Notes under the pieces: model-generated
Seen by the model: the letters and a program-made list of their open reading frames with translations, nothing else
What the model was told of the DNA's origin: nothing
Database searches by the model: none
Shown here: positions 44,617 to 54,400 of the stretch, piece after piece
How positions within the stretch are numbered: position 1 is the first letter of the stretch
Layout of the letters: each line of letters starts with the position of its first letter
Position numbers and translations under genes: made by a program
From: Xanthobacteraceae bacterium 501b
GTDB lineage: Bacteria > Pseudomonadota > Alphaproteobacteria > Rhizobiales > Xanthobacteraceae
Direction of reading: 5' to 3'
DNA length: 64,000 nt
Assembly: GCA_000378025.1 (NCBI GenBank)
Contig: KB899087.1
Span: forward strand, 3,100,001 to 3,164,000

Positions 44617-45381
44617 ATGGACACCCGCCTGGTCAGAATCCTTATTGCTATGGTTGCACTTGTGGCCGCCTGCGGGTCCGCGCGGGCGCAAAGCGAGCTT
44701 CTCTACAAATGCGGCGGCGATCTCGGCTTCGTCGTCGAGACGAACCCCGAATCCAGCAGTGGCAACTTCCATGGCGCCTTCAGTGCGCCCCTCGTGCCCG
44801 ACGGCAACGGGGCCTGGGTCAACCCCGGGCGCGAACTGCAGTTTTGGCCGGAAGGCGAGGGTCCGAAACTTTTCATCGGCTCCGAGCAGTTCAGCTGCGA
44901 GCCCGTCGCCGATGAACCCGGCATGAATGCCGGCGGCGAGCCGGCCGACAGCGCGGCGCAGAACACTGCCGACCTCGAAATGTTGCCCTATGGCAGCACC
45001 CGTGGATGGGAGGTCGTTTCCCTGAGGGCGGGGTCGGACTTCGTCGGCTGCGCCGGGTCGATCAACCTTCCCGCCGGCTTCTTGATCCTTCAGAAAAAGA
45101 CGCATGGTTGGGAACTGCGTGTCCCCGCCGACCAGACGGAAGGGTTTGAGGGCGGCGTCATCACGCTCGACGGGCGCCGCGTGGATGCCCAGTTCGGCTT
45201 TACCCCCGAAGGCGCGGGTGAGGCGGGGCTGGACGACGCCTTTGTCGCTGCCCTGAGGAACGGCAAGTTGCTGACCACCAAGATCAACGGCTCCCGGCCG
45301 GTCAAATGGCCGCTCAGCGGGTCGGCGGCGGTGGTGACCAAGATCGAGGAGTGCTTCAGCCGGCAGGGCCGTGTGCGCTGA
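44617..45381 (+). CDS. Secreted protein of unknown function
   Basis: 254 residues from the ATG at 44617. Signal peptide LIAMVALVAACGSARAQ; the Cys at about residue 19 is not in a strong lipobox. The mature part has several Cys (LLYKCGG, FSCEP, VGCAG, EECFS) that could pair and looks all-beta. No catalytic motif is recognised. Probably periplasmic. It is followed by a 357-base gap containing a REP-like palindrome. Confidence 0.55.
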   Translation: MDTRLVRILIAMVALVAACGSARAQSELLYKCGGDLGFVVETNPESSSGNFHGAFSAPLVPDGNGAWVNPGRELQFWPEGEGPKLFIGSEQFSCEPVADEPGMNAGGEPADSAAQNTADLEMLPYGSTRGWEVVSLRAGSDFVGCAGSINLPAGFLILQKKTHGWELRVPADQTEGFEGGVITLDGRRVDAQFGFTPEGAGEAGLDDAFVAALRNGKLLTTKINGSRPVKWPLSGSAAVVTKIEECFSRQGRVR

Positions 45382-45670
45382 CAGTCATCGGCCCGGCAGG
45401 CAAATGACTGCCCTAACGACGGCCCTCCGGCGAACCGCCAATGGCTGAGCCGGATGATGGCCGGCGCGTTGGGCGCCTCGCGGCCCGACGGCAGCCTAAT
45501 GGGCGGACTCGCAGAAGTGCGGCCGTCTGGCCTGCAGCCGGTTCTGCGGACACCAGGTTCAGCTAATTGAGCTCGCTCCTCGAACGCGATCGGGCGCTGA
45601 TTGCTCCGCGTTGAGTGCCTGCGTCGGGATTGTGGAACCTCATGCCGCTTCCCTCGCGAAGAGGGATGCG

Positions 45671-45700
45671 ATCCCGGCTCTCGCTTCGCTCGGCCGGGAT
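45671..45700. repeat. REP-like palindrome
   Basis: ATCCCGGC and GCCGGGAT are 8-bp arms around a 14-base centre that itself begins CTCTCGCTTCG. It is the same family as 14562-14586. It lies in the 357-base gap (45382-45738) downstream of the secreted-protein gene and the convergent moeB-like gene; the rest of this gap shows nothing. Confidence 0.6.
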
Positions 45701-45738
45701 GACGCCCCCCCCCTCCACGCCATGCGGAGAGTGGCGCT

Positions 45739-46587
45739 TCAGCGCATATGCCCCGACAGATCCTTGATCGTCGGGTTCTCCCCGGTCAGCGGGTTGTCCG
45801 GGTCCCAGCCATAGCTCAGCGTCTCGAAGCGCATGGTGAGGGTGTCGATCATCAGCAGCCGCCCGACCAGCCCCTCGCCGAAGCCAGCCACGGCGCGCAC
45901 CGCCTCCAGCGCCACCAGCGTGCCGGCGACCCCGGCCACCGCGCCGAGAATGCCGGCCTCGGCGCAGCTCGGCACCGTGCCGGCCGGGGGCGGCTCCGGG
46001 AACAGGCAGCGATAGGTCGGGTTCGGCGTGCCGTCCGGCCCCTGCTCATGCGGGCGCAGCGTCGTCACCGTGGCATCAAAACGCCCCAGCGCCGCCGAGA
46101 CCAGCGGCACCCCGGCCAGCGCGCAGGCATCCGAGACCAGATAGCGGGTGGAAAAATTGTCCGAGCCGTCGATCACCACATCCGCCTGCGCCACCAGCTC
46201 CAGCGCATTGCCGGCGGTGAGCCGGGCGTTGATGCCTTCAAACGCCACATGCGGGTTGAGCGCGGCGATGAACTCGCCCGCGCTCTCGGTCTTGCGCCGG
46301 CCGATGGCGGCGGTGGTGTGGATGATCTGCCGCTGCAAATTCGACAGCGACACCTCGTCATCGTCGATGACGGTGAGATGGCCGACGCCGGCGGCGGCGA
46401 GATACATCAGCGCCGGCGCGCCGAGCCCGCCCGCGCCCACGACCAGCATCCGCGCCTTTTTCAGCTTCTGCTGGCCCGGCCCGCCGATTTCACTGAGCAC
46501 GAGATGGCGGGCATAGCGCTCCACTTCCTCAGGGGAGAACAGCGGCGCGCGGCGGGGCGCTGGGGGGCTGGCGGGGGTGTCTGTCAT
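45739..46587 (-). CDS. moeB: MoeB/ThiF-family adenylyltransferase
   Basis: 282 residues from the ATG at 46587. It activates the C-terminus of a ubiquitin-like sulfur carrier (MoaD or ThiS) by adenylation. Visible are RYARHLVLSEIGGPGQQKLK, the ATP loop VVGAGGLGAPALMYLAAAGV, IDDDEVSLSNLQRQIIHT, DGSDNFSTRYLVSDAC and the catalytic-Cys region VPSCAEAGILGAVAG. Only one Cys of the expected first zinc pair is seen (YRCLFPEPP), so the zinc site is probably degenerate. It is convergent-free but divergent from the PLP gene at 46681. Confidence 0.9.
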   Translation of the reverse strand: MTDTPASPPAPRRAPLFSPEEVERYARHLVLSEIGGPGQQKLKKARMLVVGAGGLGAPALMYLAAAGVGHLTVIDDDEVSLSNLQRQIIHTTAAIGRRKTESAGEFIAALNPHVAFEGINARLTAGNALELVAQADVVIDGSDNFSTRYLVSDACALAGVPLVSAALGRFDATVTTLRPHEQGPDGTPNPTYRCLFPEPPPAGTVPSCAEAGILGAVAGVAGTLVALEAVRAVAGFGEGLVGRLLMIDTLTMRFETLSYGWDPDNPLTGENPTIKDLSGHMR

Positions 46588-46680
46588 GGCTGAGCTATAT
46601 AACAACCCGCCGCCCGCCCGCCACACTCTGCGTGGCGAGGCCGCATTGGCCGCGTGGCGATTAGCGGCTATCTCCGTGGC

Positions 46681-47904
46681 ATGACTGGGGATCACGCAAC
46701 GCTCTTCGCCGCCGCCGCGCGCCATGGCGACACGCTCGCCCGCCAGCGCCTCGTGCTCTATGCCGGCGCCAACCTGCCCTCGCCCGAGGTGATCGCCGCC
46801 TATGCCCCGGGCCTTGGTGCCATGCCCTCCATGGGGCCGAGCTTCGACAAGGAGCAGCCGGGCACGGAACTGGTCTCGCGGTTCGAGGTCGCGGTGCGGC
46901 AGGAAGCCTGCGCCCTCTTCCGCGCCGGCTGGGCCGAACCGCGCCTGCCGAGCGCGACCCTGTGCAATCTCGCCGTGTTCCATGCCTTCGCCCGGCCGGG
47001 CGACCTCATGCTGGCGCCTGACAAGGCGCAGGGCGGACATCTGAGCCAGCGGCGCGGCGGCACGCCTGACCTCGCCGGGCTCGTCTGCGAGGAACTGCCT
47101 TTCGACGCCGCCGGCCTCTGCCTCGATGCGACAGGCGCCGCGCGGATGGTGGAAGAGCGGCGGCCCCGCCTCGTCATGCTCGGGCGCAGCGTGATGGTCG
47201 GAGCGGACGACATCGCCCCGGTGGTCGCCGCCGCCCGCGCGGTGGGGGCGACGACGGTGTTCGACGCCTCGCATGTCGCCGGGCTGATTGCCGGCGGCAC
47301 CTATCCCAACCCGCTGGATGCCGGCGTCGATGTGCTTGTCACCTCGACCTACAAGACCCTCCCCGGCCTGCCCCATGGGCTCATCCTCGGCCGCGACCCG
47401 GCGCAGGGCGAGGCGCTGGCGCGGCTGCTCGATGCGCGCTTTCTCGCCAATTATAACGCCGCCCTGCTGCCGCCGCTGCTGCGCCTGCTCACCGACATGC
47501 GCACCGGGGCGGCTGATTATGCTGGGCGCGTGGTGGCCAATACGGCCGCTCTGGCCAGTGCCTGCCGCGCGCGCGGCCTGCCGGTGATCGCGCCCGAAGC
47601 GGGCCATACGCACCAGATGCTGATCCCGATCGCAGCGGAGGCTGCGCCGCGCCCGCTCGTCGCCTCGCTGGCGGAAAGCGGCGTGATCCTCGGCCTCTGC
47701 CCCGACATCACCCGGCCGGGGGGAGCCGCGCTGCGGGTCGGCACGCAGTTTGTCGCGACGCTGGGGCTTCTCGCCCCCGCTATGGAGGCCGTCGCCGACA
47801 TCCTCGCCGGCCTGCTGGCGGGCGAGGATGGTGTCGGCCTGCGCCCCGACGCGGCGCCGGGCACCCTGGCGCGGATCGCCGCCCTGCTCGCCGGGCAGGC
47901 GTGA
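46681..47904 (+). CDS. PLP-dependent enzyme of the serine hydroxymethyltransferase-like/aminotransferase fold
   Basis: 407 residues from the ATG at 46681; a GTG at 46654 adds 9. The lysine that holds PLP is in VTSTYKTLPGLPHG, after DASHVAGLIAGGTYPNPLDA. The overall order resembles SHMT (N-terminal 'MPSMGPSFDKEQPGTE', HLSQRRGG, DASHVAGLI). It lacks the full-length SHMT folate-binding sequences, so it is probably a paralogue with another aldolase or lyase activity. Neither ribosome site is strong. Its partner is unknown. It is antisense to nothing real: a long reading frame opposite is artefactual. Confidence 0.7.
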   Translation: MTGDHATLFAAAARHGDTLARQRLVLYAGANLPSPEVIAAYAPGLGAMPSMGPSFDKEQPGTELVSRFEVAVRQEACALFRAGWAEPRLPSATLCNLAVFHAFARPGDLMLAPDKAQGGHLSQRRGGTPDLAGLVCEELPFDAAGLCLDATGAARMVEERRPRLVMLGRSVMVGADDIAPVVAAARAVGATTVFDASHVAGLIAGGTYPNPLDAGVDVLVTSTYKTLPGLPHGLILGRDPAQGEALARLLDARFLANYNAALLPPLLRLLTDMRTGAADYAGRVVANTAALASACRARGLPVIAPEAGHTHQMLIPIAAEAAPRPLVASLAESGVILGLCPDITRPGGAALRVGTQFVATLGLLAPAMEAVADILAGLLAGEDGVGLRPDAAPGTLARIAALLAGQA

Positions 47905-48016
47905 GGGCGCCACGAGGGCGCCACGAGGGCGCGCGCGGCGTTCATTCGAGATACCGGCGGGCCGGGTATGCTGCTAGGTTCCGATAACCTTCCTCAAGGC
48001 AATCACCGAGCGCAAC

Positions 48017-49702
48017 ATGACGTACACCGTAGGTAGCTATCTTGCCGCCCGTCTCGCCCAGATCGGGCTCAAGCACCATTTCGCCGTGGCCGGCGACTTC
48101 AATCTGGCGCTGCTCGACCAATTGCTGACCAATGAGGAAACCGAGCAGGTCTATTGCTGCAACGAGCTCAATTGCGGCTATGCCGCCGAGGGTTATGCCC
48201 GGGCCAATGGCGCGGCGGCGGCTGTCGTCACCTTCAGCGTCGGCGGCCTGTCGATCATCAATGCCATTGCCGGCGCCAATGCGGAAAACCTGCCGGTCAT
48301 CCTGATCTCAGGCGCGCCCAACACCAATGACCGCGCCACCGACCACCTGCTGCACCACACGATGGCGACGTCCGATCTCTCCTACCAGCTGGACATCGCC
48401 GCCCGGATCACCTGCTGCGCGGTGGCGATCACCTCGCCGGACAAGGCGCCCTCCCAGATCGATCGGGCGATCCGCGCCGCGCTGCGCGAAAGCAAGCCGG
48501 CCTATATCGAGATCGCCTGCAACATTGCCGGCGCCCCCTGCGCCGCGCCCGGGCCGGTGAGCAGCCTTCTCGCCCAAGCGCCCAGCGATGCCGACACGCT
48601 TGAGGCGGCAGTGAGCGCGGCGGCGGACTTCATCAAGGCGCGCAAGAAGCCACTCATCCTCATCGGCTCCAAGCTGCGCGCGGCCAAGGCCGAGCCCGCG
48701 GCGCAGGCGCTGGCGCAGGCGCTGGGCTGCCCGGTGGCTGTCATGGCGGCGGCCAAGAGCTTCTTCCCCGAGACGCACCCGCAATTCGCCGGGATCTATT
48801 GGGGTGAGGTCTCCTCGCCAACCACGCGCGAGATCGTCGACTGGTCGGATGGGCTGATCTGCATCGGCACGCTGTTCAACGACTATTCCACGGTCGGCTG
48901 GACCTCGAACCCGGCCGGGGCGAACGTGCTCACCCTCGACATCGACCATGTCAGCCTTGCCGGGCATGATTTCAGCGGCGTGCGGCTGGCCGAGGTGCTG
49001 GACGGCCTGGCGACGCGGGTGGAGGCTAACCCCACCGCCCTGAACGAGCTGCACCGGCTGCGCGCCGCGCCGGCCGCCGTGCCGGAGGCGCCGCCGGAGG
49101 CCAAGCTCTCGCGCACCGAGATGATGCGCCAGATCCAGGGGCTGCTGACCGGCGACAGCACGGTGCTCGTCGAGACCGGCGATTCCTGGTTCAACGGCAT
49201 GAACCTCGCTCTGCCCGAGGGCGCGCGCTTCGAGATCGAGATGCAATGGGGCTCGATCGGCTGGGCGGTGCCGGCTACCTTCGGCTATGCGGTGGGGGCG
49301 CCCGGACGGCAGGTGATCGCGATGATCGGCGACGGCTCGTTCCAGCTGACCGCGCAGGAAGTGGCGCAGATGATCCGGCGCAAGCTGCCGATCCTCATCT
49401 TCCTCATCAATAATCGCGGCTACACGATCGAGGTCGAAATTCACGACGGCCCGTATAACAACATCAAGAACTGGGACTATGCCGGACTGATCAACGTCTT
49501 CAACGCCGAGGACGGCGAAGGGCTCGGCCTGCGCGCCGGCACGGGCGGCGAACTCGCCGAGGCGATCACCCGCGCGCGCGGCAATGCCAATGGCCCGACC
49601 CTGATCGAATGCGCGCTCGACCGCGACGACTGCTCGCCCAACCTCATTTCCTGGGGACGCCGCGTCGCCACCGCCAATGCCCGCCCGCCGCAGCCGAAGT
49701 GA
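48017..49702 (+). CDS. pdc: Pyruvate decarboxylase (Zymomonas type)
   Basis: 561 residues. It converts pyruvate to acetaldehyde and CO2 using thiamine diphosphate. It is strikingly like Zymomonas PDC from end to end: [105 protein letters not shown] and [20 protein letters not shown]. Asp27, Glu50, His113 and His114 occupy the same numbers as in the Zymomonas enzyme. [11 protein letters not shown] keeps Ile472-Glu473 and Ile476, residues that define pyruvate specificity. The GDGS...NN cofactor motif is intact. It stands alone with no alcohol dehydrogenase beside it. Confidence 0.93.
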   Translation: MTYTVGSYLAARLAQIGLKHHFAVAGDFNLALLDQLLTNEETEQVYCCNELNCGYAAEGYARANGAAAAVVTFSVGGLSIINAIAGANAENLPVILISGAPNTNDRATDHLLHHTMATSDLSYQLDIAARITCCAVAITSPDKAPSQIDRAIRAALRESKPAYIEIACNIAGAPCAAPGPVSSLLAQAPSDADTLEAAVSAAADFIKARKKPLILIGSKLRAAKAEPAAQALAQALGCPVAVMAAAKSFFPETHPQFAGIYWGEVSSPTTREIVDWSDGLICIGTLFNDYSTVGWTSNPAGANVLTLDIDHVSLAGHDFSGVRLAEVLDGLATRVEANPTALNELHRLRAAPAAVPEAPPEAKLSRTEMMRQIQGLLTGDSTVLVETGDSWFNGMNLALPEGARFEIEMQWGSIGWAVPATFGYAVGAPGRQVIAMIGDGSFQLTAQEVAQMIRRKLPILIFLINNRGYTIEVEIHDGPYNNIKNWDYAGLINVFNAEDGEGLGLRAGTGGELAEAITRARGNANGPTLIECALDRDDCSPNLISWGRRVATANARPPQPK

Positions 49703-49913
49703 CGCGGGCCGTGCCGGCACGGCCCTCATGCGGGGCCTGCCAGCACGGTTCGGTGCGCCCGACGAACGGCCGCTCGCCCCCGGCTGCCGGGGGCGGCGGC
49801 AGCGACGCCACGGGGAGTGACAGGCCCGCCCGAGCAATGCCGCGACCTTAGGGCGACGACGGCGCAACGGGCCCCGATGTGCCGACGGCTTTGAAGTCCG
49901 GGCGTGGAGAGAT

Positions 49914-50447
49914 CTACGACCCGTCTTGCTCTCGGATCCATTTTTCCACGGCGCGGACCATTCTCACGTCGCGGAGCCGGCTATCCTGATTCAAGGCGAG
50001 AGCGAGGGAAGGATTGAGCTTCTTGAAGCCCATCTCGGCCATCACGTCGCCGAGCTTGAGGCCTCGCCTGGCCATCAGTTGCTGGATGCGGGCCTTCGCC
50101 CAGGGCATCACATGGCCGAGCGAATCCACAGCCGCCGCCGAGGATGTGCCCGGCGCGGTCGGGGGCGCGGTCGGGGGCGCGGTCGACGGTGCGACAGACA
50201 TCGCTGCCGCCCCGCGTAGCCTGGCGTATTCCAGCTTCAGCCATTGCATGAACGCCGCCTGCTCGGCTCTGGACGATTTGCGCCAGGCATTCTTGAGCTC
50301 GTGCAGCCGGGTTCGCTCCGACCGCAAGCCGGCGGCGACGAAGGCCTCACGCTCGGACGCATATTTGCCGTCCTTCAAGTCCTGGAAGATGGTGGGATGC
50401 TCGGTTTCGAGCCGCCTTCGATAGTAGGCATTGTCGCGCTTCGCCAT
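49914..50447 (-). CDS. Accessory protein with Pro/Thr linker and possible DNA-binding ends
   Basis: 177 residues. The N-terminal half is highly charged (AKRDNAYYRRRLETEHPTIF and KNAWRKSSRAEQAAFMQWLK) and helical. A Pro/Thr/Ala linker (APSTAPPTAPPTAPGTS) is encoded by a 12-base tandem repeat at about 50153-50187. The C-terminal half (MARRGLKLGDVMAEMGFKKL, then NPSLALALNQDSRLRDVRMV) could be a helix-turn-helix. It might be a nucleoid or regulatory protein; the family is not recognised. It sits in a small accessory patch next to a truncated restriction gene and tRNA-Arg. Confidence 0.5.
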   Translation of the reverse strand: MAKRDNAYYRRRLETEHPTIFQDLKDGKYASEREAFVAAGLRSERTRLHELKNAWRKSSRAEQAAFMQWLKLEYARLRGAAAMSVAPSTAPPTAPPTAPGTSSAAAVDSLGHVMPWAKARIQQLMARRGLKLGDVMAEMGFKKLNPSLALALNQDSRLRDVRMVRAVEKWIREQDGS

Positions 50448-50575
50448 CGCTCATCCGCCGTCAACATGCGCTCGGTTGAGCTGGGGCGCTCTCCGGCAGC
50501 ATCCGAGATGCCGTAGACGCATCCACACTGCAAGCGGCGCGTTGACGCCCTCGCGCGCCCCTTCGCGGCTGCCGC

Positions 50576-50860
50576 CTAACCCCCAGCGCTGGCCTTCACC
50601 TCGTTGATGATCGAGACGAGCTTTTGGGCTCTGGAGAGCGTGAAAACCTGCTCCGGGCCGCTCGGCGCTATGTCCGTGAAGGGGCTCTCGTAGAGAAGCC
50701 CAGGGGGCCTGGAGCCATTTACGGTGAGGTGATCGATGACCATGTCCACGAACTCGATCTGCTGCGCGCTGGCGGCCGCGTCGCCGAGGAACGCGCTGAA
50801 CAGCTCGGCAACGGCGCGACGGTCCAGCCCTATGAGCGGAAGCAGGAAACCGCCGAAGCC
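50576..50860 (-). pseudogene. Type I restriction enzyme HsdR, C-terminal fragment
   Basis: FGGFLLPLIGLDRRAVAELF, then SAFLGDAAASAQQIEFVDMV and IDHLTVNGSRPPGLLYESPF with TDIAPSGPEQVFTLSRAQKL match the last ~95 residues of HsdR (LVGLDR..., IEF...IIDHLT, LYESPFTD..., region). The rest of the ~1,000-residue subunit, HsdM and HsdS are absent. Upstream the frame degenerates to nonsense reaching the tRNA. It is a remnant of a lost restriction island at tRNA-Arg. Confidence 0.8.
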
Positions 50861-51096
50861 TGTCGCCGTGAACGCGCCGCCTTGATGTGCCGGCTTTCCG
50901 CTACAGCGTTCCGGAGGACGGCCTGTTGCGATAAGCGGCACACCTACGGCACCCCGCACGACCCGAACCTGCGACCTCTGCCGACGGCGGCGGCGCGCGA
51001 TCCACCCCACCTTCCGACGAAAGGCCGCGCGCACCCGGTTGCCGGGGGGCCATGGTTCGATTATGAAGACGCGGCACAGGCGCCTCGCGCGCCTCG

Positions 51097-51173
<77 letters not shown>

Positions 51174-51332
51174 TTTCGGTACAAAACTGCGAACGCCGTT
51201 CGCCGCCGCTCCTACGCTTGATGCGGCCGCAAGAGTGCGCATTGGATCGACTTAACTCCCATCAGCCGACTCTCCGACCGGCTCACCACCGCGACGCGCT
51301 CGCAGGTGACATCACACTGTGGGACTGGAAAC

Positions 51333-52115
51333 CTAGGCGGTGGGAACCGTGCCGCCGTCTATGATGTACTCGGTGCCGGTGATCGACGCCGCGCGGTCGG
51401 AGGCGAGAAAGGCGATGAGGCTGGCGACTTCGTCCGGCTTGGCCGGGCGGCCGAGCGGAATGCCGCCCAGGCCGTCCATGATGATCCTCTTCCCGCCCTC
51501 ATAGTCCGTGCCGGCCTGGTCGGCCAGGCGCTGGACGAGCCGTTCGGCGGCTTCCGTCTCGATCCAGCCGGGGGCGACGCGCACCACGCGCACGCCCTCC
51601 GGCGATACTTCCTTCGACAGCGCCTTGCTGTAGGTCGAGAGCGCGGCCTTGGCGGCGGCATAGGCCGTCGTCGATTCCGGGAGCGGCAATACGCGCTGGA
51701 TCGACGAGACATGGATGACGACGCCGCTTCCGCGCTCGACCATGCCGGGCACGAGTTGCCGATCCAGCCGGACGGCGGGCATCAGGTTGAGGTCGAGCTC
51801 CTGCTGCCACAGGGCGTCGGTCAACGCCGCGAAGCCACCCCCCGGTGCCGAGGAGCCGCCGAGCATGTGGACGATGATGTCCACGCCGCCCAGGCGCCGG
51901 TGGGTCTCTTCGGCCACGCGCGCGCAACCTTCCCCAGTGGTCAGGTCCGCCGCGACGAAGTGTTCCTCGGGCACGCCCTCGGGGCGCGCGCGGGCCGTCG
52001 TCAGCACCTTGGCGCCGAGCGCGCGGAACAGTTCGACGGTGGCCGCGCCGGCGCCCTTGGTTCCCGCCGTGATCAGGGCGCGCTTGCCGTTCAGGTTCAG
52101 GAAATCGGTCATCAT
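51333..52115 (-). CDS. SDR-family oxidoreductase
   Basis: 260 residues from the ATG at 52115 (ATG at 52112 also possible). Cofactor loop [15 protein letters not shown], a Gly-rich HMLGG in place of NNAG, the catalytic Ser in VIHVSSIQR and Y-x-x-x-K in AYAAAKAAL, then VAPGWIETE. An NAD(P)-dependent reductase or dehydrogenase of unknown substrate. Its start overlaps the stop of the NTF2-like gene (ATGA), so they are coupled. A LysR regulator is divergent. Confidence 0.88.
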   Translation of the reverse strand: MMTDFLNLNGKRALITAGTKGAGAATVELFRALGAKVLTTARARPEGVPEEHFVAADLTTGEGCARVAEETHRRLGGVDIIVHMLGGSSAPGGGFAALTDALWQQELDLNLMPAVRLDRQLVPGMVERGSGVVIHVSSIQRVLPLPESTTAYAAAKAALSTYSKALSKEVSPEGVRVVRVAPGWIETEAAERLVQRLADQAGTDYEGGKRIIMDGLGGIPLGRPAKPDEVASLIAFLASDRAASITGTEYIIDGGTVPTA

Positions 52116-52432
52116 CCGATCTCCAGCGCGACGATCTTGCCCTGCGCGATCGTGAAGGCGAAATCGAGCGTGGCCGGGCTGTTGGGGAAATCGCCTGACA
52201 CCAGCGCGCAGACGGACACCGTCTCGCCGCCTCCGGACATCTCGATCGGGGCGGTGACGTGGTGGGTCTTCTCCTTGGCCGCGACCCACCAGCGGCGGAT
52301 CGCGGTAAGCCCCTCATGGACGGCCCCCTCATCCCGCACCACCGCGCCGACGGCAAACGCCGCCACCAGCGCATCGGCGTCGTTGCGACGCTCAGCGTCG
52401 AAATAGGCCTGCACGCTCTCCGGCATATCCAT
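52112..52432 (-). CDS. SnoaL/NTF2-like small protein
   Basis: 106 residues from the ATG at 52432, which has GAGGAG 7 bases upstream. [60 protein letters not shown] and a final beta strand are the usual cone-shaped SnoaL/NTF2-like pattern. Such proteins are isomerases, dehydratases or ligand binders. Coupled with the SDR downstream, it likely acts on the same compound. The divergent LysR gene starts 103 bases away. Confidence 0.8.
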   Translation of the reverse strand: MDMPESVQAYFDAERRNDADALVAAFAVGAVVRDEGAVHEGLTAIRRWWVAAKEKTHHVTAPIEMSGGGETVSVCALVSGDFPNSPATLDFAFTIAQGKIVALEIG

Positions 52433-52534
52433 CGTTGTGCTCCTCATCGGAAAATCCTGATTTTCACAATAAGGCTCGACGATTATTCCCATAAGTGGGA
52501 CAAAGCAGGATGTCGTATCGAGGATTTCGGGACA

Positions 52535-53452
52535 ATGAACCGCGCTGGGCTGAGTGAGCTGGAGGCCATCCTCACGATCGCCCGGCGCGGGACCTTCCGC
52601 GCCGCCGCGATCGATCTCGGCATGTCGACCACCGCGCTCAGCCACGCCGTCGCCAAGCTGGAGGCGAGCCTCGGCGTCCGCCTGTTCAACCGCACCACCC
52701 GCAGCGTCGCCTTGACCGAAGCCGGCACGCTGTTCGTGGAACAGGTGGGGCCGGCGCTGCAGGACATTCACGGCGCGCTGGAGGCGGTGCGCGCGCAACG
52801 CGAGACCCTGTCCGGCACGATCCGGATCAACGCGGCGCCCTTCGCCGCGCGTGCCATTCTCTCGCCCCTGGTGCTGGAATTTGTGCGTCGCTACCCCGAC
52901 ATGCATGTGGACCTCGTCACCGAGGGGCGCCTGATCGACGTCGTCGCCGAGGGGTTCGACCTCGGCGTGCGTGTCGCCGGGCTGGTTCCCACCGACATGA
53001 TCGCCTTGTCGCTCGGGCACCCGCAGCGGCACGCCATCGTCGGGTCGGCCGATTATTTCGCCCGGCATGAGAAGCCGCGCGTTCCCCCGGATCTGTTCCA
53101 CCACCGGTGCATCCGCGTGCGTCTGCCGGATGGTTCGCTGTTCCGCTGGCGCTTCGAGAAGGACGGAGAGGCCGTCCAGATCGACGTGCAAGGCCCCCTC
53201 ATTCTCGACGAAGCCAGCCTTGCCCGAACGGCGGTGCTGGAGAATATCGGCATTGGCTACTTCATGGAGCAAAGCGTTCTTGCCGAGATAGAGGCCGGCC
53301 ATCTGGTCCGGGTGCTGGCAGACTGGACGCCCCCCTATCCCGGCCTCAGCCTCTATTATCCCGGCCGCCGGAATTTACCGGCGGGCGTGAAGGCCTTCCT
53401 GGCCTTGGCGCGTGAGATGGCGGGCCGCCCGGGCACCTTCTCTGCCCGTTGA
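52535..53452 (+). CDS. LysR-family transcriptional regulator
   Basis: 305 residues. HTH at residues 5-60 ([20 protein letters not shown], then [20 protein letters not shown]) and an effector domain with the AERC-like features [10 protein letters not shown] and FRWRFEKDG. It resembles CrgA/DsdC-type regulators. It is divergent from the NTF2-like/SDR pair, so it probably controls it. Confidence 0.9.
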   Translation: MNRAGLSELEAILTIARRGTFRAAAIDLGMSTTALSHAVAKLEASLGVRLFNRTTRSVALTEAGTLFVEQVGPALQDIHGALEAVRAQRETLSGTIRINAAPFAARAILSPLVLEFVRRYPDMHVDLVTEGRLIDVVAEGFDLGVRVAGLVPTDMIALSLGHPQRHAIVGSADYFARHEKPRVPPDLFHHRCIRVRLPDGSLFRWRFEKDGEAVQIDVQGPLILDEASLARTAVLENIGIGYFMEQSVLAEIEAGHLVRVLADWTPPYPGLSLYYPGRRNLPAGVKAFLALAREMAGRPGTFSAR

Positions 53453-53597
53453 CGATGCCGGCCTGCACGCTTCGGCTTGGGCTAGGCTGCACAACGCATC
53501 AAGATACCGCTTAGGTTGATTGACACCCCGGAACGGGCGCCGCCATGATCTTCCAGCGGTAAAATGCTGGGCAGCTCGGGCGAGGAATGCCGAATCG

Positions 53598-54200
53598 ATG
53601 TCGGAAGAGGATACTCATTTCGCCCAGAGGCTTCGCTCCTGGCGTCGACTGAACGGCATCAAGCAGGTCGCGCTGGCGGATATGCTCGGCGTGTCCCAGG
53701 CGGCCGTGTCGTATTGGGAAAACGGGCACGACACGCCATCCGCCGACCTCATGCGGCGGATCCGCGACCTGATCGACCGGACGGACTGCGACGAGATCCT
53801 GCTGGAGCGTGTGTTCACCGAGCGCCAGCCCGGCATCATGGCGCTCTATGATCTTGACGGCGTCCGCTTGCTGGCGGCATCGCGGGGGTATCGCGCCCTG
53901 TGGCCGGGCATGTCGCTGCTGCAGGGCAAGTCGCTGGAACGTCATCTCGTGAACGAGTCCGGCGAGCTACTGGCGAACGCGGCTCTCCGGCGGGACATCA
54001 ACTCCGGCAAGCTGGCGCTGGTCAGCGGCGTGAGCGACCGACATACCGATATCATCGTCGACACTGCGGTGCGGCATGAGTGGAACACCCGTGTCCGTCG
54101 CTTTGGGTCCAAGACGCTCCTGTCCATCTCCTACGATCCCTGCCCCGAAACGGTCCCGGTGGGCATCACCGAGGTCAAGCTCTTCACCGACCTGAGGTGA
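53598..54200 (+). CDS. XRE-family transcriptional regulator
   Basis: 200 residues from the ATG at 53598. HTH of the XRE/Cro type at about residues 10-62 (LRSWRRLNGIKQVALADMLG, VSQAAVSYWENGHDTPSADL). The rest (about 85-200) is a single sensory-like domain containing LYDLDGVRLLAASRGYRALW and RHEWNTRVRRFGSKTLLSIS, not obviously known. It directly precedes the type I secretion genes and the chitinase. A palindromic motif after its stop recurs upstream of the chitinase, making it the likely regulator. Confidence 0.8.
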   Translation: MSEEDTHFAQRLRSWRRLNGIKQVALADMLGVSQAAVSYWENGHDTPSADLMRRIRDLIDRTDCDEILLERVFTERQPGIMALYDLDGVRLLAASRGYRALWPGMSLLQGKSLERHLVNESGELLANAALRRDINSGKLALVSGVSDRHTDIIVDTAVRHEWNTRVRRFGSKTLLSISYDPCPETVPVGITEVKLFTDLR

Positions 54201-54217
54201 GCCACGGGAGGCGCGGC

Positions 54218-54234
54218 GCTTATGAAATATAAGC
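54218..54234. promoter_or_regulatory. AT-rich palindrome upstream of the secretion genes, candidate operator
   Basis: GCTTATGAAATATAAGC has 6-bp arms (GCTTAT/ATAAGC) around GAAAT. A near copy, CTTATAAAATATAA, is found at 57808-57821 upstream of the chitinase. It lies 18 bases after the XRE gene stop and 167 before the ABC transporter start, a likely place for a shared regulator to act. Confidence 0.65.
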
Positions 54235-54400
54235 ACCTGTCATCCAGCGGCACCCTCATGGCGCCCTTGCTCCGCTTCGCCAGCGCGCGCCATAATTCTG
54301 CACGACGGGCCAAGGTGACATACATCCACGGAATGCACGCGCTCACCCCTTCCAGATGCCAATGGTCGGCCACTGCGCGGCCGCTGGCGATGGGGTGTCG

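Noticed and set aside
45739-47913. A 724-residue leftward frame spanning moeB and the PLP gene
   Set aside because: Only its last 282 residues are the moeB-like protein with its own start at 46587; the rest is antisense to a well-supported rightward gene.
47896-47940. Tandem GAGGGCGCCAC-like units after the PLP gene
   Set aside because: Only about three short units, too few to call a meaningful repeat or CRISPR.
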